From Spirosoma panaciterrae DSM 21099 (GTDB lineage Bacteria; Bacteroidota; Bacteroidia; Cytophagales; Spirosomataceae), in the NCBI RefSeq assembly GCF_000374025.1, contig NZ_KB893172.1, positions 492,879 to 556,878 on the forward strand: a stretch of 64,000 bases of DNA. The letters are read 5' to 3'. Below the pieces are notes generated by a model that was given only the letters and a program-made list of their open reading frames with translations, made no database searches and was not told the origin of the DNA. Made by a program: the position numbers and the translations under genes. Of the stretch, positions 34,293 to 42,044 are shown one piece after another (the first letter of the stretch is position 1; every line of letters begins with the position of its first letter).

Positions 34293-35048
34293 CTACTCTT
34301 CAATGAGTCGATAGAAAGCATCCCGATACGTTTCGCCAATAGGAACAATAGGCTGGGTATGACCCGGATGTTGAATGTATATACGGTTTCGCTCGATGGA
34401 TTCAATTCGATTGAGTGCCACAATATAAGATTTATGGACTCGGGCAAACTGATTGGACGGTAGCTTTTCTTCCAGACTTTTCATCGTTTGAAGCGCCAGA
34501 ATACGTTCCGTTGCCGTATAAATCGAGACGTAATCCTTTAGCCCTTCACAGTACAGAATGTCACTCAGGCTAACGCGTTGCAGGCGGTATTCTGTCTTGA
34601 CGAAAATGAAATCTTTGAGTGCCGCTTCTGTAGGAGTAGGTTGCTCGGTTTCAATAGCCGAACTGCCCATCGAAACGACTGGTTGAATGGGTGGAAACAG
34701 TTTTTGGACAGCTTTATAGAAGCGCTCAAATGAAACGGGTTTGAGCAGGTAGTCAACTACATTGTGTTCGTAGCCTTCCAGTGCATAGCTTGAATAGGCT
34801 GTGGTCAGAATAACCCGGCATGTATGGTTCGTAACGGCCCGTTCAATCAATTTCAGAAACTGCATTCCCGTGAGTTCGGGCATTTGAATATCCAGAAAAA
34901 CCAGGTCTACTTCGCCCCGTTGCACCTGTGTCAAGGCATCGATTGGGCTGGTTGTGGCGCCAACCAGTTCCAGGAAAGGCACCTTTCGAATATAATCGCT
35001 TAAGACAGCGTGTGCGAGAGGCTCGTCGTCAACAATGAGGCAGCGCAT
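34293..35048 (-). CDS. LytTR-family response regulator
   Basis: The 251-residue protein has a receiver domain (LIVDDEPLAHAVL, phospho-acceptor Asp53 in VFLDIQMPELTGMQFL, lysine in YLLKPVSFERF) and a C-terminal LytTR DNA-binding domain (about residues 145-250: FIFVKTEYRLQRVSLSDILY, FARVHKSYIVALNRIESIE). LytTR regulators such as ComE and AgrA control peptide-based quorum sensing and bacteriocin genes. It follows the kinase gene on the same strand with a 19-base gap. Convergence without any gap on the exporter gene makes transcript overlap likely. Confidence 0.95.
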   Translation of the reverse strand: MRCLIVDDEPLAHAVLSDYIRKVPFLELVGATTSPIDALTQVQRGEVDLVFLDIQMPELTGMQFLKLIERAVTNHTCRVILTTAYSSYALEGYEHNVVDYLLKPVSFERFYKAVQKLFPPIQPVVSMGSSAIETEQPTPTEAALKDFIFVKTEYRLQRVSLSDILYCEGLKDYVSIYTATERILALQTMKSLEEKLPSNQFARVHKSYIVALNRIESIERNRIYIQHPGHTQPIVPIGETYRDAFYRLIEE

Positions 35049-35067
35049 AACAGTTTAGAGAAGGTGG

Positions 35068-36114
35068 TTATAAACTTAACTCCAGCGAACAGGCGTAACT
35101 ATCTCCATCAGTTGTAATATGGAGCGTATGCTGATCAGGATAGAGCAACGCCAGCCGACGTTGTACGTTCGTAAGCCCGATACCACCAGCAGCGTCAGTT
35201 TGTCGGTTTGCTTTTTTATTGAGCGTGTCGAAACGCAATCGACCATTTCGGACGCTTAAATCAAGGACCAACGGTTGGTTGGGGTCTGCGAGATCGCCGT
35301 GCTTGAAGGCATTTTCAACAAACGAAACGAGTAGCAAGGGTTCGATTCGAAACAGATCGGTATTTCCTTCTACGCTAAATAAAACATTCGCATTGGCTAC
35401 CCGAAGCTTCTCCAGTTCTACGTAGTTTTTTAGATAATTTACTTCTTTCGATAAGGGTACTCGTCCTGTTCCGCCATTCGGTTCGTTGCTGTCGTAGAGC
35501 ATATAGCGCATCAATTCCGACAGTTTCAGAATGGCCCCTGGCGCATCATCCGATTTGGTGTAGGCCAGGGAGTAAATGTTGTTCAACGTATTAAACAGAA
35601 AATGGGGGTTCACCTGCGACTTCAGAAAGGCTAGTTCGGCCGTGTTGCGCTCGTTGACGAGTTCGTTACGTTCCTGTTGGTGAACAAACCAGTCTTCGAT
35701 AACCTTAAAGGCTAATCCCAGGCCAGCGGCATAAATGGCATAGAACCGATTGTCCCAGGCATAGGCAAGTTTGGAAACATTAGGATCATAGTTGGTGAAG
35801 CCAAACAGATGCCAATAGAGGACTTGTTCCAGTAGATACCGGGTGACGATAAAGCCTGCAATAACCCCCACTGAACCTAAAAACGCCCATCCGATCTGCC
35901 GTCGATTGAGGAAATGCGTGAGCACAACGGCATGTTCAAACCAGGCGGCTACCCAGAAGGTCAGACTGAATGAAATCTCCAGGGGATTAAAAATCAACGC
36001 ATGCTTTTTCGGGTCTTCGGCATTCAAAAGCACCATCGTTGCCCAAAGCGTAAGATAGAGTAAATTTCGGATGTGGGTGCGATTGTTAAAAAAAGCAGGT
36101 ATACGAAGAGTCAT
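35068..36114 (-). CDS. LytS/YehU-type sensor histidine kinase
   Basis: The 348-residue kinase has about four membrane segments in the first 140 residues, then a coiled linker and a His_kinase domain: phosphorylated His171 in SQVNPHFLFNTLNNIYSLA, N-box LVSFVENAFKHGD and G-box GGIGLTNVQRRLALLYP. It lacks a separate extracytoplasmic sensor domain, so sensing is by the membrane part. It is paired with the LytTR regulator downstream. The ATG at 36114 is preferred to a longer in-frame start whose extra 17 residues do not look like family sequence. By analogy with ComD/ComE it may sense the exported peptides, but that is an inference. Confidence 0.93.
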   Translation of the reverse strand: MTLRIPAFFNNRTHIRNLLYLTLWATMVLLNAEDPKKHALIFNPLEISFSLTFWVAAWFEHAVVLTHFLNRRQIGWAFLGSVGVIAGFIVTRYLLEQVLYWHLFGFTNYDPNVSKLAYAWDNRFYAIYAAGLGLAFKVIEDWFVHQQERNELVNERNTAELAFLKSQVNPHFLFNTLNNIYSLAYTKSDDAPGAILKLSELMRYMLYDSNEPNGGTGRVPLSKEVNYLKNYVELEKLRVANANVLFSVEGNTDLFRIEPLLLVSFVENAFKHGDLADPNQPLVLDLSVRNGRLRFDTLNKKANRQTDAAGGIGLTNVQRRLALLYPDQHTLHITTDGDSYACSLELSL

Positions 36115-36172
36115 GACAGAGTCGATTACGAGTACGAAATACTGAAGCCGAGCCGAAAGCGGCAAGTATAAT

Positions 36173-36272
36173 CGACCAACGCCTGATTTTGACCGACCAA
36201 CCCAGTTGTGTTGTTAAATAGCCGTTGGTCGATTGACGAAACGGTTAGCCGATTCACTGATGGCGTTGGTCG
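36173..36272. promoter_or_regulatory. Array of four CGACCAAC boxes
   Basis: CGACCAAC occurs at 36173-36180 and 36194-36201, and its complement GTTGGTCG at 36224-36231 and 36265-36272. The start-to-start distances are 21, 30 and 41 bases, near whole numbers of helical turns. The outer pair extends to TCGACCAACGCC / GGCGTTGGTCGA. It lies between the kinase gene and a divergent exported-protein gene. A binding array for the LytTR regulator is plausible but not shown. Confidence 0.55.
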
Positions 36273-36344
36273 AATAGAGTTGGCTGGGGCAGGAGGAAGG
36301 CCACACTTTTGGGTCATCAATTCACGAACGCATCTACAAATACC

Positions 36345-37424
36345 ATGAAATTACTTATTTTCTTCTTCCTGCTAACCACCTCGTTTCTGGGTTCTGCTCA
36401 ATCGAATAAAAACAGCCAACCACTCGAAATCCTGTTTATTGCAGCGGCTCACGACTACGGCCCCAAACCGATTGAAGACTTTTCGTATCCGATCAATAAA
36501 GCGCTTGCGTTTAAACCCGATGCCGTATTTGGCGAAAACCTCTCGCCCAAAGACTACGATGCACTGGACCGGCACTGGAATAAAGAAGCTATTGATAAGC
36601 GGCTGGCTTATCTGACCAAAATTGGTTATCCACTGCCGAAAAATCCACAGGCGTTCATTGCCCGTCAGTATAAGTTGCTTCATAAACACCCGAATTATCA
36701 TCAGGAGCGGATGAAACTGGCTCATGCGCTTTTCCTAACGCATGATTTTGGGAACGCTTCGTACCAGTTCTATTTACTTGATAAACTGCGCCCGGTCTTT
36801 GGTTCCGAAGAGGTGGCTACGTTTACACGTATACTCGGTCCGGTTGATTCACTTAAGAACGTCGGACTTCGCCGAACGAATGAGTACTATAACATCTTCC
36901 ATCCCATTGCTCAGACCCTGAAACTGGAGAAAATTATGCCGATGGACTGTCAGAAATACAACACCCTCTGGAGCGCTGCCTGGGAGAAAACCGATTCGCT
37001 GTACAAAATCTTCGAAAAGCAAATTGAAGCCGACACCAGCTCTGCCGACTACCGAACTTATTCGCGATTGAACAAGGAAAACAATGACCTTCAGCGATTA
37101 CTAAATAAGGCGAACCAGGCTGGTAAGTCGACGGAGTTTCTGAATACGGCTGATTGGGACAAATACACCGACATTGGTAATTTTTACGGGAATCACTACC
37201 TGTTTGGGTTGAAAGATTTTCCTGTAGCGAGCGTTCGGGATATGCTGAAATACTGGACATTACGGAATGAAGGAATGTGCCAGAATATGGTTGATCGGGC
37301 TCGGGAAATTGGCGCAAAGCGTATCGTTGTGGGGGTGGGCGCTTCACACAGAGAGCTGATGGTGAACCTATTAAAAGCGATGCCCGGTGTAACCGTATAT
37401 ACCCTGAACGAGTATCGTCCATAA
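36345..37424 (+). CDS. Exported DUF5694/TraB-like protein, unknown function
   Basis: A 359-residue protein with a signal peptide (ending near LGSAQS). The C-terminal segment AKRIVVGVGASHRELMVNLL and the N-terminal ILFIAAAHDYGP, with FGENLSP between, recall the TraB/GumN-type fold, in which conserved His and Glu lie in similar positions; DUF5694 is the closest named family I can suggest. Some relatives are putative proteases, but no activity is established. It is divergent from the kinase gene across the CGACCAAC array, so it may share regulation with the peptide locus. The ATG at 36345 starts the signal peptide. Confidence 0.6.
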   Translation: MKLLIFFFLLTTSFLGSAQSNKNSQPLEILFIAAAHDYGPKPIEDFSYPINKALAFKPDAVFGENLSPKDYDALDRHWNKEAIDKRLAYLTKIGYPLPKNPQAFIARQYKLLHKHPNYHQERMKLAHALFLTHDFGNASYQFYLLDKLRPVFGSEEVATFTRILGPVDSLKNVGLRRTNEYYNIFHPIAQTLKLEKIMPMDCQKYNTLWSAAWEKTDSLYKIFEKQIEADTSSADYRTYSRLNKENNDLQRLLNKANQAGKSTEFLNTADWDKYTDIGNFYGNHYLFGLKDFPVASVRDMLKYWTLRNEGMCQNMVDRAREIGAKRIVVGVGASHRELMVNLLKAMPGVTVYTLNEYRP

Positions 37425-37441
37425 GCCGATCAGGCGTTGGG

Positions 37442-37487
37442 ATTCCTCTGATTTATGTCCTTCAGGAAGGGTGTAGATCAGAGGAAT
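37442..37487 (+). terminator. Hairpin after the DUF5694-like gene
   Basis: ATTCCTCTGAT (37442-37452) and ATCAGAGGAAT (37477-37487) are perfectly complementary, with a 24-base loop. It starts 18 bases after the stop codon. Confidence 0.5.
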
Positions 37488-37590
37488 TATCGCTTTTAGG
37501 AAATTTTAAGAACAGATACGATTTCTGGCAAACAATTCGCTATCTTCAAAACGTTTAGAAGGTAAACGACACGTGTTAAGTAACAAATAA

Positions 37591-39321
37591 ATGGAGGATC
37601 GAGCAAACACTACGGATGATCAGCCTGAACGTCAGCCTCTCGGGGGGGGCAATCAAATACAGAATGATAAAGCAACGGTTCGTTTACCAATGCTGTTGGG
37701 CATCACGCTGGCTGGCGGTATGCTCGTGGGAGCTACCTTTTTTGGTGGCACCAAAAGCTTGAATAACATTGGCCGGGGCTATACCAAGTACCGCGAGATT
37801 CTGCAACTGATCGAAAACAACTACGTCGATACGGTCAATACCGACGACCTGGTCGATTATTCGATCACCAAAATGCTCGAAAAGCTTGATCCGCATACAG
37901 CGTATATGAACCCACAGGATGCTGTGGCCGCCCGGTCGCAACTGGAAGGTGGGTTTGATGGCATCGGTGTCGAGTTCAATATCTATAAAGATACGGTGTA
38001 TGTTGTGACTCCGCTGGCGGGTGGACCCTCCGAAGCTGCTGGGATACTAAGTGGCGACAAGATCATCAAGGTCGATGACAAGCCACTAGCCACGGGTAGT
38101 AAGATTGAAAACAGTGCCGTGTTCAAAGCCTTGCGTGGCAAACGCGGTTCGGAGGTAAAACTGACCATTCTGCGGAAAGGGGATAAGCAGCCGAAAGACT
38201 TTATGATTACCCGCGACCGGATTCCAACCTACTCGGTCGATGCCGCATACATGATTGATGGCAAAACGGGGTACATCAAAATCAACCGCTTCTCCGAAAC
38301 AACTTACGACGAGTTCAAAACGGCACTTGGCTCGTTGAAAGCGAAAGGAATGACCCAATTGATGCTCGACCTACGGAACAATCCGGGGGGGTATATGGAC
38401 CGGGCCACCAACATTGCCGATGAGTTTATTTCGGGCAATAAACTACTGGTGTATACCGACGGGAAAGACAACCGCTACGACCGGAAAACCTACGCACACA
38501 TTGCCGGGCAGTTTGAAGAGGGAGCGCTGGTTGTGCTGATCGATGAAGGGAGTGCGTCGGCTTCTGAAATTGTATCGGGGGCTTTGCAGGATCACGACCG
38601 GGCGTTGATCGCGGGTCGTCGGTCGTTTGGGAAAGGCTTGGTGCAGATGCCTGTAACCCTATCGGATGGTTCGGAACTGCGGCTAACCATTTCGCGCTAT
38701 TATACGCCCAGCGGTCGGAGTATTCAGAAACCGTATGTGCCGGGGCAGGAGGGCGATTATGAGAAAGACCTCGAACTCCGTTCGAAACGGGGAGAATACT
38801 ACATTGCCGACTCGATCAAGAATGATCCGAAGCTGAAGTTTAAAACCGATGGGGGCCGGACGGTGTATGGTGGTGGTGGCATTACCCCCGATTACTTCAT
38901 TCCCCGCGATTCGACTTGGCAAACCATGTATCTGGTACAGTTGTATGGCAAAAACATCATCCGGGAGTACGCAATGGAATACGCCAACGACAATCAGAAA
39001 AAGCTGGAGAAGATGCCGTTCGACGAGTTTAACCGTACCGTTAATATTACCGATGAGCAGATGAATCAACTGGTGAAACTGGCGACCAATGAAGGCATTA
39101 AGTTCAATGAAAAAGAATTCAATCGGTCGAAGGCCTATATCCGCAATCAGGTCAAGGCGCTGATAGCTCGCTCGGTTTATCAGAAGGCTAACAAAGCTGG
39201 GCAGAATAACGAGTTCTTCAAGGTGATCGGGCAATCGGACGATACCTACCAGAAGGCACTCAAACTATTCGACCGGGCCGATAAACTGGAGCACAGTCCA
39301 ATGACCTATAATCAGAAATAA
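37591..39321 (+). CDS. C-terminal processing protease, S41 family
   Basis: The 576-residue protein has one N-terminal membrane anchor (LPMLLGITLAGGMLVGATFFGG), an S41 N-terminal helical region, a PDZ domain (about residues 115-195, GIGVEFNIYKDTVYVV, GPSEAAGILSGDKIIKVD), and the S41 catalytic core. The Ser-Lys dyad lies in DEGSASASEIVSGALQDHDR and RRSFGKGLVQMPVTL. Ctp/Prc proteases trim or degrade periplasmic proteins from their C-termini. It stands alone between the DUF5694-like gene and the convergent GH43 gene. Confidence 0.95.
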   Translation: MEDRANTTDDQPERQPLGGGNQIQNDKATVRLPMLLGITLAGGMLVGATFFGGTKSLNNIGRGYTKYREILQLIENNYVDTVNTDDLVDYSITKMLEKLDPHTAYMNPQDAVAARSQLEGGFDGIGVEFNIYKDTVYVVTPLAGGPSEAAGILSGDKIIKVDDKPLATGSKIENSAVFKALRGKRGSEVKLTILRKGDKQPKDFMITRDRIPTYSVDAAYMIDGKTGYIKINRFSETTYDEFKTALGSLKAKGMTQLMLDLRNNPGGYMDRATNIADEFISGNKLLVYTDGKDNRYDRKTYAHIAGQFEEGALVVLIDEGSASASEIVSGALQDHDRALIAGRRSFGKGLVQMPVTLSDGSELRLTISRYYTPSGRSIQKPYVPGQEGDYEKDLELRSKRGEYYIADSIKNDPKLKFKTDGGRTVYGGGGITPDYFIPRDSTWQTMYLVQLYGKNIIREYAMEYANDNQKKLEKMPFDEFNRTVNITDEQMNQLVKLATNEGIKFNEKEFNRSKAYIRNQVKALIARSVYQKANKAGQNNEFFKVIGQSDDTYQKALKLFDRADKLEHSPMTYNQK

Positions 39322-39325
39322 GGGA

Positions 39326-39418
39326 ATAAAAGGAGGAGAGGGAGGAAGGGGAGGAGAGGGACGAAAGGGCTAAACAATTTTCCCATTCGTCCCTTTACTC
39401 CTTTTACTCCTCTTTTAT
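39326..39418. repeat. Imperfect purine/pyrimidine inverted repeat (copy 6)
   Basis: The left arm (39326-39369) is almost pure purine with AGGAG-type units; the right arm (39382-39418) is its imperfect complement and is several bases shorter. The right arm includes the TAA stop codon of the GH43 gene on the minus strand. It fills the gap between two convergent genes. Confidence 0.72.
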
Positions 39419-40398
39419 AACTTCCTTGCCTTCACGCCTTCAACCGTAATCTTCACCGGCATAATACCGCCTTTTTCATCGAAATACATTCGGTCAATGC
39501 AGGTTTCGCGGTGGTTGCCGTCGGTTTCGGTAAGCGGTCGGCGGTGGTAGATGATGTACCATTCGTCGGTGCCGGGAACCTGAATAACCGAGTGGTGACC
39601 GGCCCCTCTTGCCACCTTGGGGTCTTGCTGCAGGATTTTTCCAACACGCTCAAACGGCCCAAACGGCGACGACGAGGTAGCATAGGCAACCGAATAATCG
39701 GGGCCCGTCCAGCCTCCTTCCGACCACATGAAGTAATAAACGCCCTTCCGGACAAACATGATTGGCCCCTCTACGTAGTTTTTGGGTGTTATTTCCCGGA
39801 AAGTAGTGCCATCCGGAAAAGGCAGAAAGCCTGTAAAATCATCCTTGAGTCGGGCAATGTTGCAGTGGCTCCAACCGCCATAGATCAGGTAATACTGGTT
39901 GTCTTTGTCTTTAAAAACAAACTGGTCGATGGGTTGGGCACCATTGTGAATTTGTCCAACCAGAGGCTTACCCAGATAATCCCGAAACGGTCCTGCCGGA
40001 TTGTTGGCTACAGCTACACCAATGCCGCCAATTTCGCCTTCGTGTACGTCGTTGGCGCCAAAGAACAGAAAATATTTTCCACCTTTTTCGACAATAGCGG
40101 GTGCCCACATAGCCCGTTTAGCCCATTTTACGGCCGTTGAATCCAGAATCCGACTATGCTTCGTCCAGTTTACCAGATCGGGTGAGGAAAAGGCATCGAA
40201 AAAGACCTGCTGGTTGTATGGTGCCGAATAGGTCGGGTAAATCCAGTACGTCTTGCCAAAAATAGTTCCTTCGGGATCGGCATACCAGCCGGGAAAAACA
40301 GGATTGCCCGATGTGGGCTTCTGGGGCTGCTGCGCCAGACAGCCGAAAGAAAGCGTGAAAAGAAGAGCAAAGGATAGGGTTAAGCGTAAAAAGGGCAT
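39415..40398 (-). CDS. Glycoside hydrolase family 43 enzyme, exported
   Basis: A 327-residue protein with a signal peptide (ending near FGCLAQQ) and a five-bladed beta-propeller of GH43: NPVFPGWYADPEGTIFGKTYW with the catalytic base Asp41, MWAPAIVEKGGKYFLFF with the pKa-modulating Asp region, and NYVEGPIMFVRKGVYYFMWS with the catalytic Glu. Family members release arabinose or xylose from plant polysaccharides. The start at 40398 begins the signal peptide. The preference between arabinan and xylan is not readable. It may work with the rhamnosidase-like enzyme and xylulokinase encoded further on. Confidence 0.92.
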   Translation of the reverse strand: MPFLRLTLSFALLFTLSFGCLAQQPQKPTSGNPVFPGWYADPEGTIFGKTYWIYPTYSAPYNQQVFFDAFSSPDLVNWTKHSRILDSTAVKWAKRAMWAPAIVEKGGKYFLFFGANDVHEGEIGGIGVAVANNPAGPFRDYLGKPLVGQIHNGAQPIDQFVFKDKDNQYYLIYGGWSHCNIARLKDDFTGFLPFPDGTTFREITPKNYVEGPIMFVRKGVYYFMWSEGGWTGPDYSVAYATSSSPFGPFERVGKILQQDPKVARGAGHHSVIQVPGTDEWYIIYHRRPLTETDGNHRETCIDRMYFDEKGGIMPVKITVEGVKARKL

Positions 40399-40478
40399 AA
40401 TGAGAAGCAATGGATTATGTACAAAACACAAAAATAAGCGGAAGCTATGGCTTCTGCTTTAGCTCAACTGCAGGTTGC

Positions 40479-40934
40479 CTATTGGGTTGGTTTGGGCTTT
40501 TTGTTGAATTGGTAGACCAGGCCCAGAAATGACTGAAGATTTCCGGTTTTAAAATCTTTGCGAGAGTAAGGGGCAATTTCAAACGCAACGCGCAGGTTGG
40601 GCAACATCGGCAACGGCCGAACCCGTACCCCTACGTGTAGCGAATACCCCTCCAGAATATCCCGGTCGTCGAGGTTATTGAGTACATTGAACCGCACCCC
40701 TAGCCCAGTGTAATAATTGACCTGTGGTTTTCGGGCAACGTTGATGAGCGGGCAAATCGTAGTACTGAGCGATCCAAATACGGTATTTGTCTGAAGGCGG
40801 GCATCGAGCCAGAAAGCCCGATCGGCATTTGTACTGACCGTAACCAGATTATTGAATGGGTAATAGGCTACCGAAGCCTGACTGAAAGCTGAAAACGAAA
40901 TTCCCAGCAGTAAAACCGTGACTATGTGTTTCAT
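40479..40934 (-). CDS. Small exported beta-barrel-like protein, unknown function
   Basis: The 151-residue protein has a signal peptide (ending near FSAFSQ) and alternating hydrophobic stretches suggesting a small outer-membrane beta-barrel: VNYYTGLGVRFNVLNN, YSLHVGVRVRPLPML, LRVAFEIAPYSRKDF and FLGLVYQFNKK at the C-terminus. No named family is recognised. It lies 80 bases behind a divergent-free gap on the same strand as GH43, with which it may be cotranscribed. Start at 40934 chosen over an ATG six bases upstream. Confidence 0.65.
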   Translation of the reverse strand: MKHIVTVLLLGISFSAFSQASVAYYPFNNLVTVSTNADRAFWLDARLQTNTVFGSLSTTICPLINVARKPQVNYYTGLGVRFNVLNNLDDRDILEGYSLHVGVRVRPLPMLPNLRVAFEIAPYSRKDFKTGNLQSFLGLVYQFNKKPKPTQ

Positions 40935-41127
40935 AACCACAAAACAACACGTTTATCGGGCATAAAAAAGCCATTTGCCCTAAAAACGACTATCTGGCTT
41001 TGCATTGAATCGGCTGATTCGGCAACTATTCGAAAGCTGGATGGTTGACTATAGTAGTAACTTTAAGAGAATGGTCTCGTTTTCTTCGTACCTTTACGAC
41101 CCTTTCCAGAAAATCACAAACTGAAAA

Positions 41128-41970
41128 ATGTCCTGGTTCGTCCGAAAAGATAAGGGTATTCAGACTCCAACCGAAATGAAACGGGAAGCTCCCGACGGGT
41201 TGTGGTATCAGTGCCCAAATTGTAAAAAAGCAATGCAAACGCGGGAGCATAAACTCAACGCCTACACCTGCATTCATTGCAATTATCATGAAAAAATTGG
41301 CTCAGAAGCTTATTTCTCGCTGCTATTTGACGATAATGAGTTCACTGAACTCGACGCCAATATGCGTTCGGGCGATCCGCTCAAATTTGTCGATACCAAG
41401 CCGTATCCGGCCCGGATTAAATCGACAATTGAGAAAACAGGCCTCAAAGATGCGGTTCGTACGGCCTACGGCCCAATGAATGGCCTGACGGTGACCGTGG
41501 CCGTCATGGACTTTAATTTTATTGGGGGATCTATGGGTTCAGTTGTCGGCGAAAAGATTGCCCGGGCTATCGACCACGCCATAGCTGCCAAGACACCATT
41601 CCTGATGATCTCACGTTCGGGGGGAGCCCGGATGATGGAAGCTGGTTTTTCGCTCATGCAAATGGCTAAAACCTCAGCTAAACTTGCCTTGCTGGACAAA
41701 GCCAAATTGCCGTATATCTCGCTCCTGACCGATCCGACAACGGGTGGGGTTACGGCTTCGTATGCTATGCTGGGCGATTTTAATATTGCGGAACCCAATG
41801 CGCTGATCGGGTTTGCGGGGCCCCGCGTTATTCGCGAAACCATTGGTAAAGACCTGCCCAAAGGTTTTCAAAGTGCTGAATTCGTGCTCGAACACGGCTT
41901 TCTGGATTTTATCGTAGATCGGAAAGATCTGAAAGAGAAGGTCGTGAGTTTGTTTAAGATGCTTGTATAG
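41128..41970 (+). CDS. accD: Acetyl-CoA carboxylase carboxyltransferase beta subunit
   Basis: The 280-residue protein has the AccD zinc ribbon (Cys29, Cys32, Cys48 and Cys51; [11 protein letters not shown] and YTCIHCNYH) and the crotonase-fold transferase core ([68 protein letters not shown]). It transfers the carboxyl group from biotin to acetyl-CoA in fatty-acid synthesis, with AccA encoded elsewhere. A TACCTTTA at 41089-41096 is one base off the -7 consensus. An inverted repeat follows at once (41970-42044). Confidence 0.97.
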   Translation: MSWFVRKDKGIQTPTEMKREAPDGLWYQCPNCKKAMQTREHKLNAYTCIHCNYHEKIGSEAYFSLLFDDNEFTELDANMRSGDPLKFVDTKPYPARIKSTIEKTGLKDAVRTAYGPMNGLTVTVAVMDFNFIGGSMGSVVGEKIARAIDHAIAAKTPFLMISRSGGARMMEAGFSLMQMAKTSAKLALLDKAKLPYISLLTDPTTGGVTASYAMLGDFNIAEPNALIGFAGPRVIRETIGKDLPKGFQSAEFVLEHGFLDFIVDRKDLKEKVVSLFKMLV

Positions 41971-42044
41971 CATAGGGGGAAGGGCATGGGCAGAGGGTTT
42001 GGCTTGAGTCCTATGCCCTTCTCCCCATACCCCATACCCCATGC
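41970..42044. repeat. Inverted repeat overlapping the radical SAM start codon (copy 7)
   Basis: The left arm GCATAGGGGGAAGGGCATGGG (41970-41990) pairs with 42010-42044, which has two extra CCCCATA heptamers. The ATG of the radical SAM gene (42041-42043) lies inside the right arm, and the left arm starts at the last base of the accD stop codon. Confidence 0.75.

Noticed and set aside
41041..41060. TTGACTATA near accD as a further MarR operator
   Set aside because: It is a single half-site without its inverted partner at the right spacing and lies far from the regulator.
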